From Pontimonas sp. (lineage in GTDB: Bacteria > Actinomycetota > Actinomycetes > Actinomycetales > Microbacteriaceae): DNA of 42,450 bases. Below are positions 7,130 through 14,818 of this stretch, in pieces. The notes beneath the pieces were generated by a model that saw nothing but the letters and a program-made list of their open reading frames with translations, did not search any database and was not told where the DNA came from. Each line of letters starts with the position of its first letter. Position 1 is the stretch's first letter. The position numbers and the translations under genes are program-made. Location of the stretch: positions 1-42,450 of the forward strand of contig JAFMDO010000006.1 in the NCBI GenBank assembly GCA_017857245.1, given 5' to 3'.

Positions 7130-8019
7130 TTGACGTCTTAACTGCTCTACTTATCGAATCCCTCATCCCCATCATTCTCATTGTCGCTGTTGTTGCGTTT
7201 TTCTCCCGCGCGATTCGAATCGTCCCCCAGGCAAACGCCGGTGTGGTGGAAAGGCTCGGTCGCTATAGCCGAACACTCGAAGCGGGCTTGAATCTGATCA
7301 TCCCCTTCATCGACAAATTGCGGCCACTGATTGATTTACGCGAGCGCGTAGTGTCTTTCCCGCCACAACCCGTGATTACCTCGGACAACCTTGTGGTTCA
7401 AATCGACACCGTGGTGTATTACCAGGTAACGAATCCCAAATCGGCCCTGTACGAAATCGAAGACTTCGTGATGGGGATTGAACAAATCACCATCACCACG
7501 CTGCGTAACGTTGTGGGTGGAATTGACCTGGAGCAGGCACTGACCTCTCGGGAAACTATCAACGCAGCGCTGCGCGGGGTCCTAGATGACGCGACAGGCA
7601 AATGGGGCGTGAGGGTCAATCGGGTGGAAATTAAGTCCATCGAGCCACCGGAGACCGTCAAGGTCGCAATGGAAATGCAGATGCGGGCCGAGCGTGAAAA
7701 ACGCGCTACCGTGTTGACGGCAGAAGGCCAAAAACAAAGCCAAATTCTTGTTGCAGAAGGTTCTCGCCAGTCCGATATTTTGAACGCCGAAGGGCAGGCC
7801 AAAGCTCAAATTCTTCGAGCCGAAGCGGAAGCAAAAGCGGTGAAACAGGTCTTTAACGCGGTGAAAGACGCCGAATTGGACGAAGCAATGCTCGCCTATC
7901 GCTACCTCGAGCAGCTACCTCTCATGGCTCAGGGTGACGCCAACAAGGTCTGGATAATTCCGGGCGAGCTTTCGGGTGCGATGGAAAAACTCGCGCAAGC
8001 TTTCCGCCCGCAGAAATAG
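7126..8019 (+). CDS. SPFH/Band 7 (stomatin/QmcA-like) protein
   Basis: This 297-residue protein has one N-terminal transmembrane helix (IPIILIVAVVAFF), the SPFH domain (about 30-190, with IVPQANAGVVERLGRYSRTLEAGLN and IDLRERVVSFPPQPVITSDN), and a long Ala/Glu-rich coiled coil (about 190-260) with repeated AEGxxxxxxILxAEG units. Such proteins form large ring or cage oligomers that organise membrane microdomains and modulate proteases such as FtsH. It is coupled to the NfeD-like gene, its usual partner. The precise client is unknown. Confidence 0.9.
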   Translation: MIDVLTALLIESLIPIILIVAVVAFFSRAIRIVPQANAGVVERLGRYSRTLEAGLNLIIPFIDKLRPLIDLRERVVSFPPQPVITSDNLVVQIDTVVYYQVTNPKSALYEIEDFVMGIEQITITTLRNVVGGIDLEQALTSRETINAALRGVLDDATGKWGVRVNRVEIKSIEPPETVKVAMEMQMRAEREKRATVLTAEGQKQSQILVAEGSRQSDILNAEGQAKAQILRAEAEAKAVKQVFNAVKDAELDEAMLAYRYLEQLPLMAQGDANKVWIIPGELSGAMEKLAQAFRPQK

Positions 8020-8038
8020 CGAGCGCTCTTCCGCTCTG

Positions 8039-8048
8039 GGATTAATCC
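8039..8048. repeat. 10-bp perfect palindrome upstream of ABC exporter operon
   Basis: GGATTAATCC is its own reverse complement and lies 25 bases before the -10 box at 8073, partly in the -35 region. It could be a repressor or activator half-site pair, but it is short enough to arise by chance. Confidence 0.25.
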
Positions 8049-8072
8049 AGGGCCTAGAAGGGGGCGCCGGAG

Positions 8073-8078
8073 TAGTCT
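8073..8078 (+). promoter_or_regulatory. -10 box TAGTCT for the ABC exporter operon
   Basis: TAGTCT stands ten bases before ATG 8089, implying a leader of only a few bases and no room for a Shine-Dalgarno site. Confidence 0.4.
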
Positions 8079-8088
8079 GAACAAACCT

Positions 8089-10002
8089 ATGACGCAGCCT
8101 GTTGTGATTCCCTCCCGAGAGCCGGGGGTCTTTCGATCTCTTGCCCGAGTCCTCCCTTACGCAAAAGCAGATCTGCCCCGGTTGGGCTTGGGGATTGTTA
8201 TTGCCATCATCTCCAGCGGGTTTGCTCTTGCTATTCCCTTGACACTCGAAGCCTTGGTAGATGGGCCCTTGCAAACAGGCAACATTGCGCTGATTTGGGG
8301 TACAGCAGGGCTGGTGGCGCTGTTGGGATTGATGGAAGCGCTGTTTGTGTATCTGCGCCGGGTCACCGTCCTCACCCCTGGCACCCGAATCGATGCCAAG
8401 TTACGCGCAGCCATCTACAACCACGTCCAAGACCTTCCTGTCTCTTTTCACGATTCCTGGCAAAGCGGACAGCTGCTCTCCAGGGCCCAAACCGATGTCA
8501 GTCTGGTGCGACGCTGGCTTTCCTTTGGAATGGTCATGCTGGTATCGAATGTGATCACCATCGTCTTGGGGGTGGCAATCCTGTTCACCTGGAGCCCCCT
8601 GCTCGCTGGGGTATTTCTCCTGTCTTCCCTGCCGATGCTGATTTTTGGTTCCCGTTTTCGCCAGAGGTTTTCTGGTCTTGCCCGCATTACCCAAGACCAG
8701 TGGGGAGATGTGGCGACCTCTGTCGAAGAATCCGTCCACGGCATCCGAATTCTCAAGTCATTTGGACGCGGCAGTGACGCCCTCGCTCGATTCACCACCC
8801 GCGCCTCGCGCGGTAGGGACTTAGAGGTTGAAAAGGGCAGCACGCTTGCCACTTTGGGGTTCTGGTTGGGGTGGATTCCTGACTTTGCCCTAGCAAGCTG
8901 CTTAGCGCTGGGAATCTGGCTCGCCAGTAGAGGTGAGCTCACCACCGGCGAGCTCTTTGCCTTCTTCGCCACCGCCGCAGTGTTGGCCGGACCCATTGCT
9001 TCCATTGGCTATCTCTTGGCCCTGACCTTTGAAGCCCGCAGCGGCTTGGACCGCATCTTCGAGGTGATGGATGAAACCAACACCATCGTCGATAGCGGTG
9101 AGGTTATCCCCCCGGCAGCGGGGAAGGGATCCCTCGTCTTTGAAGTTGTGCACTTCCGTCATGCCGATACCGAACCTGGAACCAGGGACCTCATCGATGG
9201 CATCACACTGGATATTCGCCCCGGTGAAACAATGGCTTTGGTCGGGGTGACCGGCAGCGGCAAGACAACTGTCACCGCACTTCCTGGGCGTCTGTATGAC
9301 GTCACCGGTGGTCGCATCCTCTTGGATGGTGTGGATATTCGAGATATTTCTCTAGAGTCACTTCGCACCCGCATCGCTATGGCGTTTGAAGATGCCACCT
9401 TGTTCTCCGCAAGTGTCAGAGACAACGTTTTGTTCGGTCGACACGATCTGATGGATCCTGAAAGCCCCGACGCTCAGGCGATTCTCACCCAGGCCATCGA
9501 TGTCGCCGAGGCGGGCTTTGTTTATGATTTGCCAGAGGGTGTTGACACCATCATTGGGGAACAAGGACTCAGCCTTTCTGGCGGCCAGCGTCAACGTTTA
9601 GCGCTTGCCCGAGCGATTGCCGCAGGCCCTGAAGTGTTGGTTCTGGATGATCCGCTCTCGGCACTGGATGTGGCAACAGAAGCTCGAGTGGAATCAGCAC
9701 TTCGGAAAGTGTTAGCCACCACAACGGCTTTGGTGGTGGCACACCGGCCCTCAACCGTGATGTTGGCCGATCGTGTCGCCCTGCTGGAAGACGGAAAAAT
9801 TGGTGCGGTGGGAACCCACGCTGAGCTTCTGGCAACTTCTCCGAGCTACCGCAGTGTTATTTCTTCTCTCGCGGACACAGACCAGTCCCCCCGGGAGGAC
9901 CGGGAAGTCACCGACTCCACGGTGGAACTAGAAATTATCGAATCCTCGGGTCTTGAAGATGATGCCCGTTTGATTCGCCGGGATGACGAGGTGGCGCAAT
10001 GA
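8089..10002 (+). CDS. ABC exporter half, degenerate NBD (heterodimer subunit 1)
   Basis: A 637-residue type IV ABC exporter: six-helix membrane domain (about 25-320) then a nucleotide-binding domain. Walker A GVTGSGKT is at 386-393, the signature LSGGQRQ is intact, but the Walker B reads LVLDD with Asp521 in place of the catalytic Glu, and the Q-loop has Glu instead of Gln (MAFEDATLF). That pattern marks the subunit with the non-hydrolysing site of a heterodimeric exporter. The tail after about 590 is acidic and probably disordered. It overlaps its partner by ATGA. Members export lipids, peptides or drugs; the substrate is unknown. The terpenoid/phenolic lipid made by the nearby operon is one speculative cargo. 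Confidence 0.9.
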   Translation: MTQPVVIPSREPGVFRSLARVLPYAKADLPRLGLGIVIAIISSGFALAIPLTLEALVDGPLQTGNIALIWGTAGLVALLGLMEALFVYLRRVTVLTPGTRIDAKLRAAIYNHVQDLPVSFHDSWQSGQLLSRAQTDVSLVRRWLSFGMVMLVSNVITIVLGVAILFTWSPLLAGVFLLSSLPMLIFGSRFRQRFSGLARITQDQWGDVATSVEESVHGIRILKSFGRGSDALARFTTRASRGRDLEVEKGSTLATLGFWLGWIPDFALASCLALGIWLASRGELTTGELFAFFATAAVLAGPIASIGYLLALTFEARSGLDRIFEVMDETNTIVDSGEVIPPAAGKGSLVFEVVHFRHADTEPGTRDLIDGITLDIRPGETMALVGVTGSGKTTVTALPGRLYDVTGGRILLDGVDIRDISLESLRTRIAMAFEDATLFSASVRDNVLFGRHDLMDPESPDAQAILTQAIDVAEAGFVYDLPEGVDTIIGEQGLSLSGGQRQRLALARAIAAGPEVLVLDDPLSALDVATEARVESALRKVLATTTALVVAHRPSTVMLADRVALLEDGKIGAVGTHAELLATSPSYRSVISSLADTDQSPREDREVTDSTVELEIIESSGLEDDARLIRRDDEVAQ

Positions 10003-11807
10003 GCATGCATGGCGTCCAAGGCGAAGACAAGAACTCTCTCACCAAAGAACAAAGCAAACAGATTAGACGGCGATCATTCGCTCTTCTGCTCGATATCGTC
10101 ACACCCCACCGCCGACGCTTTATTGCCACCATGGTGGTGGTCGTCTTCAGTGTCGGTCTGCAGGTCGCTGGCCCAGCGTTTATTGCTATGGGGATTGACC
10201 AGGGTCTTCCCGCTGCCATGGAGGAAGGCAACTTCACACCGCTGACACTGATTGCTGCCGGCTTCCTGATCTCTGGTTTTGGTGCCGCAGGATTACTGGC
10301 GGTGTATACGAAGTGGTCGATCACGATCAGCCAAGACATCATGAACGAGCTTCGTTTGCGTGTTTTTGCTCACACCCAGCGTCTGAGTATGAGCTTTCAT
10401 GAGAAATACACCTCCGGGCGTATCATTGCCCGCCAAACCAGTGATATTTCAACACTCGGGGAACTTCTCAATGGTGGTGTGGGGAACCTGGTTCAAGGTG
10501 TTTTGTTCATGGGTTTCACCACCGGTGCTCTGCTCTTGCTCGATCCGTGGAGCGCCCTGCCCCTCGTTGGCGCGATTCTTCCCGTGATGGCTGCCACCTG
10601 GTGGTTCTCTATCGCCTCGCGCCGCGAGTTCAGAAACTCGCGCACCTTCTCTGCGCGCTTGATCATCCAGTTCGTGGAAAGCATGGCGGGAATTCGTGCG
10701 GTGAAGTCCTTTCGTCGCGAAAGTATCAACCGCGAAACCTACTCAGAAAAAGTGGAAGATTACCGCGAAGCCACCCGGCGCACGATTGCGATTTTTGGCC
10801 TCTATGACCCGATGTTGAAAGTGATCGGCAGTATCACTGTCGCCGTGGTGTTACTACTGGGTGCTTTCCGGTTGCTCGAGGGCGGAATTGAAATTGGTGT
10901 GCTGCTGGCTGCTGTGTTGTATACCCGAAACTTCTTTAGCCCCATTGAAAACTTGGCCATGTTCTATAACTCGTTCCAATCCGCCTCGGCTGCGTTGGAA
11001 AAAATCTCCGGTGTCTTAGAAGAAGTCCCAGCGCTCGCTGAACCAGCAGAGCCCCAACCCTTCACCTCGCACACCGGCGGGTTGTCTTTTGCGGGGGTGA
11101 GCTTTCGCTACAACGACGAAGCCCAGGTGTTGCCACCGTTTGATCTGGATATCCCCGGCGGACAAATCGTTGCCCTGGTTGGGGCAACAGGCGCTGGGAA
11201 ATCAACTCTTGCCAAGCTGATTGCACGTTTTTATGACCCCACGAAGGGCGTTGTTTCCCTGGATGGGGTCGATCTTCGCAACATCGCCGATCGTGACCTT
11301 CGTCAATCCGTGGTGTTGGTCACCCAAGAGGCGTATATGTTCTCCGGAAGCGTTTCCGAGAACATTCGCCTGGGTAAACCAGATGCCACTCTCGAGGAAG
11401 TTCACCAAGCAGCCCGTGCTGTGGGGGCACACGATTTTGTTATGGCTTTGCCCGAGGGCTATGACACCGATGTCAATAAGCGCGGGGGCAGGCTCTCTGC
11501 GGGTCAGCGCCAGCTGGTGTCCTTTGCCCGGGCATTTATCGCGGACCCCCGAGTGTTGATTCTCGATGAGGCCACCGCATCCCTCGACATTCCTAGTGAA
11601 CGCCTCGTGCAACACGGTCTTCAGACACTCTTGGCAGATCGGACCGCCATCATCATCGCCCACCGTCTTTCCACCGTGGAGATTGCTGATCGAATTTTGG
11701 TCATGGATGGCGGCGTGATTGTCGAAGATGGACCTTCCCTGGAATTGCGTAAGGGAACAGGTCGCTTCGCGACCCTCCACAAAGCATGGCTCGATTCCCT
11801 CGTCTAA
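9999..11807 (+). CDS. ABC exporter half, catalytic NBD (heterodimer subunit 2)
   Basis: A 602-residue exporter half with six membrane helices (about 35-330) and an NBD with Walker A GATGAGKS near 394, a modified signature LSAGQRQ and a canonical Walker B ending ILDE with Glu524. Paired with the upstream subunit, the consensus ATP site uses this Walker A/B and the intact LSGGQ of subunit 1, while the second site combines LSAGQ with the Asp of subunit 1. This complementary asymmetry is strong evidence that the two proteins form one heterodimer. The substrate is unknown. No clear terminator follows the stop at 11807. Confidence 0.9.
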   Translation: MSMHGVQGEDKNSLTKEQSKQIRRRSFALLLDIVTPHRRRFIATMVVVVFSVGLQVAGPAFIAMGIDQGLPAAMEEGNFTPLTLIAAGFLISGFGAAGLLAVYTKWSITISQDIMNELRLRVFAHTQRLSMSFHEKYTSGRIIARQTSDISTLGELLNGGVGNLVQGVLFMGFTTGALLLLDPWSALPLVGAILPVMAATWWFSIASRREFRNSRTFSARLIIQFVESMAGIRAVKSFRRESINRETYSEKVEDYREATRRTIAIFGLYDPMLKVIGSITVAVVLLLGAFRLLEGGIEIGVLLAAVLYTRNFFSPIENLAMFYNSFQSASAALEKISGVLEEVPALAEPAEPQPFTSHTGGLSFAGVSFRYNDEAQVLPPFDLDIPGGQIVALVGATGAGKSTLAKLIARFYDPTKGVVSLDGVDLRNIADRDLRQSVVLVTQEAYMFSGSVSENIRLGKPDATLEEVHQAARAVGAHDFVMALPEGYDTDVNKRGGRLSAGQRQLVSFARAFIADPRVLILDEATASLDIPSERLVQHGLQTLLADRTAIIIAHRLSTVEIADRILVMDGGVIVEDGPSLELRKGTGRFATLHKAWLDSLV

Positions 11808-11817
11808 GGCTTCGTCC

Positions 11818-11823
11818 TAGTCT
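11818..11823 (+). promoter_or_regulatory. -10 box TAGTCT, leaderless start at 11830
   Basis: TAGTCT, six bases (GGGTAG), then ATG 11830. The spacing is identical to that of well-supported genes in the window, which argues that the short downstream ORF is or was expressed. Confidence 0.4.
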
Positions 11824-11829
11824 GGGTAG

Positions 11830-11994
11830 ATGAAGAAGCTCGGTTTGCTCGGGGGAATGTCCTGGGCTTCATCATCAGCTGGTTTATCAAAGAAATCCCA
11901 CTTCGCACCAGGAGCGCTGCTCAGGAAAACGCCGAAGCGGAACTCGCGGGGCTTGGAGCCTAAGTCACAGGGTCTCTCCTTTTCACCGCCCTAG
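11830..11994 (+). pseudogene. Possible relic of an aspartate/glutamate racemase-family gene (or small protein)
   Basis: The 54-codon ORF begins MKKLGLLGGMSW, nearly identical to the start of aspartate/glutamate racemase-family proteins (consensus MKxIGLLGGMSWEST), and then loses all resemblance (ASSSAGLSKK...). It has a leaderless-type promoter, so it looks like the 5' stub of a lost racemase gene. Caution: the opposite strand is open over the same stretch and gives a protein-like string (PREFRFGVFLSSAPGAKWD) ending at 11817, though without an ATG, GTG or TTG start in frame. One of the two readings is probably fortuitous. Confidence 0.3.
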
Positions 11995-12009
11995 GGTGGT
12001 GAAAAGGAG
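11976..12009. promoter_or_regulatory. 34-bp palindrome covering the -10 box and Shine-Dalgarno of the next gene
   Basis: CTCCTTTTCACC (11976-11987) is matched perfectly by GGTGAAAAGGAG (11998-12009); the ten central bases are also nearly self-complementary around CCTAGG. The right arm contains the Shine-Dalgarno AAGGAGG of the gene at 12015 and the centre contains a TAGGGT -10 box (11992-11997). As DNA it could be an operator; as RNA from an upstream start it would sequester the ribosome-binding site. A transcript from TAGGGT itself would start past the left arm and leave the site free. Confidence 0.7.
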
Positions 12010-12014
12010 GATTC

Positions 12015-12371
12015 ATGGCACAGCTCACCGGGGTGTATCGCGGGAAACGCGGTGTCCTGTATCCCCTTGCCCGGTTCTTGGGCTTTCGATCCTGCGACTT
12101 GGCTGCCATTACGGAGTCTCGTCGCGGCCTTTCCCAAGCCTGGGAAACAATGATCGCCACCCTTGAGGGCGAGGGGCACACCCACACCGTGGTGTCCTCA
12201 GCCCAAGCCTCGCCAGAAATCTCCTTGGCAAGCGCTGGGCGTGAACCCTGCGTCTTGATTACCCACGACAGTGGGGATATCGCCATGATCGTGGACTGGA
12301 ATGATGTGGCCCTGGCGAAAGACGTCGCCAGCTACGAGCGCATTCTGCGCTCGAAGTTGTTGATGTATTAG
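12015..12371 (+). CDS. Conserved-looking protein of unknown function, 118 aa
   Basis: I do not recognise a family. The product is soluble and mixed alpha/beta in appearance: a basic N-terminal part (YRGKRGVLYPLARFLGFRSCD), a helical stretch (LSQAWETMIATLEGEG) and a C-terminal part with VLITHDSGDIAMIVDWNDVALAKD. No signal peptide or membrane segment. The start has an AAGGAGG Shine-Dalgarno four bases before the ATG, embedded in a long palindrome that is likely regulatory. The stop overlaps the convergent FG-GAP gene's stop (TTAG). Coding status is well supported; function is open. Confidence 0.65.
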   Translation: MAQLTGVYRGKRGVLYPLARFLGFRSCDLAAITESRRGLSQAWETMIATLEGEGHTHTVVSSAQASPEISLASAGREPCVLITHDSGDIAMIVDWNDVALAKDVASYERILRSKLLMY

Positions 12372-14017
12372 CCCATTGCCGCCACGTTGTCCTGAAGGCT
12401 CACGATTCGAGAATCAACCCCGATTGTTATCCGAGCGCTCAAACTCAGGCCCACACCACCGTGGTGGTGGCCGGTGAACGCCACGTCATAGGTTCCCGCC
12501 ATCAGCGCTGGCAGGGGTGCCATTGCTTCCAGGTTTCCCCTGGCATCCACCGTCCCGGTGGCCAGGATGCGCTGGGTGCGCCCGGTAGTAGAGGTGAGGC
12601 TCAAAAGGTATGTCGAGGTAATGGCGACCCGGTCAGATCCGTAATACACGGGTGACCCCTCCGCAATTCTGCCCACAGGCCCTGCGACATGCAGGTAAAT
12701 CCCCGGTGTTCCTGAAACTTGTGCCACCTCGCTCACACTCAGCGTGTAGGTAAAGACCTGGACCAACCCAGCATTCGCTGCGACAACATCATTGGCGGGC
12801 AGCCCCATCGCCAAGTCGCTGCCAGCACCACTAAGAGAAACAGCGGTTCCCGCTTCATCCCCGGCACTTCCTCCGTGGTCGACACCCAGGCTTGTCCAGG
12901 AAGCCCCGTCCCAGTGATACAACCTGGCGAACCCGGCATCCACTCCCCCGGTATCACTTCCCGGTGCTCCCACTGCGAGGCGACTTCCACTACTGCTGAG
13001 ACTGACCGAGGTCCCGAGTAGGTCCCCTGCGGCTCCATCTACATCACTGCCTCGCTGAACCCAGGCTGAGGTTCCCGAATTCCAGTCGTATACCTGGACG
13101 TGCCCGGCATCGGTGGCTGTAGCGCCGATGTTGTTTTTGGGCGCACCAACAGCAAGAGCATCGCCATCACCGCTCAGCGACACCGCTGTGCCAAAACGAT
13201 CACCGGTCGCTTGACCATCAATATCTGATCCGCGCTGGTCCCATTGGCTGGTTCCGGTGTTCCAGGTGTAGACACGCGCGTGCCCAGCGGCTGAACCGGT
13301 CCCATCGTTGTCCCTGGCGCCCGCGGCGATGAGGGTTCCATCGGTATTGATGGCGACCGAATACCCCAAGCGGTCCTGGTCAGCTTCGCCCTGGAGGTCG
13401 GTGGTGCCTTTGCGATCCCACGTGGAGGTGCCGCTATTCCAGGTATAGACCCGGACTTCACCTCGGTCTGTTCCCGCATCGTCATTGAAGGGCGACCCGA
13501 TCACCACTGTGGTCCCATCCCCACTGATTGCTGCAGAGCTCCCTGCTCTCTCACCGGCGTCCTCGCCCACAAGGGTCGAGCCCATTTGGGACCAGCTGCC
13601 TCCGACGTTTTCCCAGACTTGAACGTGACCGGAAGACGCTCCCCCGTCATCGTCGAAGGGTGCGCCGATTGCTACTCGGGTGCCATCATCACTGAGCGAC
13701 ACTGCGTTTCCAAAAAAGTCATCCGCATCGTCGCCCACCAGAATTGCACCGATGCGACTCCACGCCCCGGCGCTATAGCCAAGAACTTGGACGTGTCCGG
13801 CATCAATTCCGCCATCGTTGTTGGAGTCGGCACCAACCGCCACCGTGTCACCATCGCTATCAATGTCCAGGGCGATGCCAAATCCATCGCCTATCGCAGC
13901 GCCTGGGATGTCCGCTCCCTTTTGGCTCCAGACTCCTTCGGCGCTGGCACTCAAGGGAAGGGTGGCCGCCAGGGTAATTGTGGCCAGTGGAATTGCCGTC
14001 ATCCCTGCTTTTCGCAT
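12368..14017 (-). CDS. Secreted FG-GAP repeat protein, seven-bladed propeller
   Basis: The 549-residue product starts at ATG 14017 (AAGGAGAG upstream) with a signal peptide ending SASA at about residue 26. It then has seven tandem units of about 54-59 residues, each with a DG(D/F)FG- or D-LG-like turn, a VSLS-DG segment and a (D)AGHVQVY-W strand, as in integrin-type beta-propellers; short DxDxD-like loops may bind calcium. A C-terminal domain (about 430-549) is Ig-like and carries a GHHHGG string near 522. No cell-wall sorting signal was seen. It is probably a secreted or surface binding protein; the ligand is unknown. The reading frame extends upstream to 14131, but the signal peptide fixes the start. 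Confidence 0.85.
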   Translation of the reverse strand: MRKAGMTAIPLATITLAATLPLSASAEGVWSQKGADIPGAAIGDGFGIALDIDSDGDTVAVGADSNNDGGIDAGHVQVLGYSAGAWSRIGAILVGDDADDFFGNAVSLSDDGTRVAIGAPFDDDGGASSGHVQVWENVGGSWSQMGSTLVGEDAGERAGSSAAISGDGTTVVIGSPFNDDAGTDRGEVRVYTWNSGTSTWDRKGTTDLQGEADQDRLGYSVAINTDGTLIAAGARDNDGTGSAAGHARVYTWNTGTSQWDQRGSDIDGQATGDRFGTAVSLSGDGDALAVGAPKNNIGATATDAGHVQVYDWNSGTSAWVQRGSDVDGAAGDLLGTSVSLSSSGSRLAVGAPGSDTGGVDAGFARLYHWDGASWTSLGVDHGGSAGDEAGTAVSLSGAGSDLAMGLPANDVVAANAGLVQVFTYTLSVSEVAQVSGTPGIYLHVAGPVGRIAEGSPVYYGSDRVAITSTYLLSLTSTTGRTQRILATGTVDARGNLEAMAPLPALMAGTYDVAFTGHHHGGVGLSLSARITIGVDSRIVSLQDNVAAMG

Positions 14018-14154
14018 GCTCTCTCCTTCGGTGGGTGGTGTGCGAGCACGACCATTACCCCCGGGAGCGCTATCAGCACTGATGTGAACTCGCGTTCCCG
14101 GTACCCTTCCAGAGCCTTGTCCCAAACGCAACTTAATCTCAGGTATTCCCCAGA

Positions 14155-14176
14155 AGCTATCCAGACCGGGATAGCT
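14155..14176. repeat. Inverted repeat in the divergent FG-GAP/thioesterase interval
   Basis: AGCTATCC (14155-14162) and GGATAGCT (14169-14176) form a perfect 8-bp dyad with a six-base spacer, flanked farther out by CCCC and GGGG. It ends 13 bases before the TATCGT -10 box of the thioesterase gene, so it is placed like an operator. The rest of the 14018-14215 gap holds only leaders and promoters. Confidence 0.4.
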
Positions 14177-14188
14177 GGGGCGTTCGGC

Positions 14189-14194
14189 TATCGT
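14189..14194 (+). promoter_or_regulatory. -10 box TATCGT for thioesterase
   Basis: TATCGT is followed by a short purine-rich leader with GAGAGGAAGGGG and ATG 14216, so this transcript has a normal Shine-Dalgarno site. Confidence 0.35.
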
Positions 14195-14215
14195 GGCGGG
14201 AGAGGAAGGGGAAAA

Positions 14216-14614
14216 ATGTCACACGAACGGGTTGTTGATGTCGATTTGCGATGGGGCGATAGCGATGCTTTCGCCCACGTCAACAATGTGGTGTTCTTTA
14301 GGCTTTTGGAAGAGGCCAGGGCCCGAGTGATTCCTCTCGAAGGTCCGGGATCCACGATTCTTTCCGCGGGCCTTGTGGTGGCAGAACAGCAGCTGAAATA
14401 CACTGCCCCCCTTCACTACCGGCCTTCACCCATACAGGTGGGCATGACCGTGGATCACGTGGGAGGTTCATCTTTCCGGCTGGCCTGTCGGGTATTTGAT
14501 GCCGAATCAGACATTGTCTTTGCCAGTGGCTTTGTCTCGTTGGTGGCGTATGACTTTGCCACAGCGGCCCCCCGGAAACTGAGCGATGATGAGCGGACGT
14601 GGCTAGCCGCCTAA
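14216..14614 (+). CDS. 4HBT/YbgC-type acyl-CoA thioesterase
   Basis: A 132-residue hot-dog-fold enzyme. RWGDSDAFAHVNN at 12-24 is the family active-site motif, with Asp17 and His21 before the long helix (FFRLLEEARARV); a beta strand with VVAEQQLKYTAPLHY follows. Such enzymes hydrolyse acyl-CoA thioesters in the cytosol. The ATG at 14216 has a strong Shine-Dalgarno; the open frame reaches back to 13586 but that part lies antisense to the FG-GAP gene and is not coding. The natural acyl chain is unknown. Confidence 0.8.
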   Translation: MSHERVVDVDLRWGDSDAFAHVNNVVFFRLLEEARARVIPLEGPGSTILSAGLVVAEQQLKYTAPLHYRPSPIQVGMTVDHVGGSSFRLACRVFDAESDIVFASGFVSLVAYDFATAAPRKLSDDERTWLAA

Positions 14615-14620
14615 ACCACG

Positions 14621-14758
14621 GTGGATGACGAGACAGGCGAAGAAACCGAAACGGTTGTTCTCTACACTTCCAACGAGTTTGTGGCGGCGATCCGTTCGGT
14701 CACAGATGCTGTGGTCACCTTCTTGGGTTCACTGTTTGGCTTCAGCAACGCGCCATAG
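14621..14758 (+). CDS. Possible small protein after the thioesterase, 45 aa
   Basis: After the thioesterase stop the same frame reopens two codons later at GTG 14621. The product has an acidic start (DDETGEETE), a helical middle (TSNEFVAAIRSVTD) and a hydrophobic tail (VVTFLGSLFGFS), a pattern that looks selected. It could be a small membrane-associated peptide made from the thioesterase mRNA, or read-through material after a premature stop. No family is known to me and no Shine-Dalgarno is evident. Confidence 0.3.
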   Translation: MDDETGEETETVVLYTSNEFVAAIRSVTDAVVTFLGSLFGFSNAP

Positions 14759-14818
14759 AGCTAAGCCCTCAGAGAACGAGGCTCGCAGAGCTACCTCTCT
14801 ATCGGTCTTGGGCCCGAG

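Noticed and set aside
13586-14215. Upstream extension of the thioesterase reading frame
   Set aside because: It lies antisense to the FG-GAP gene; promoter and Shine-Dalgarno place the start at 14216.
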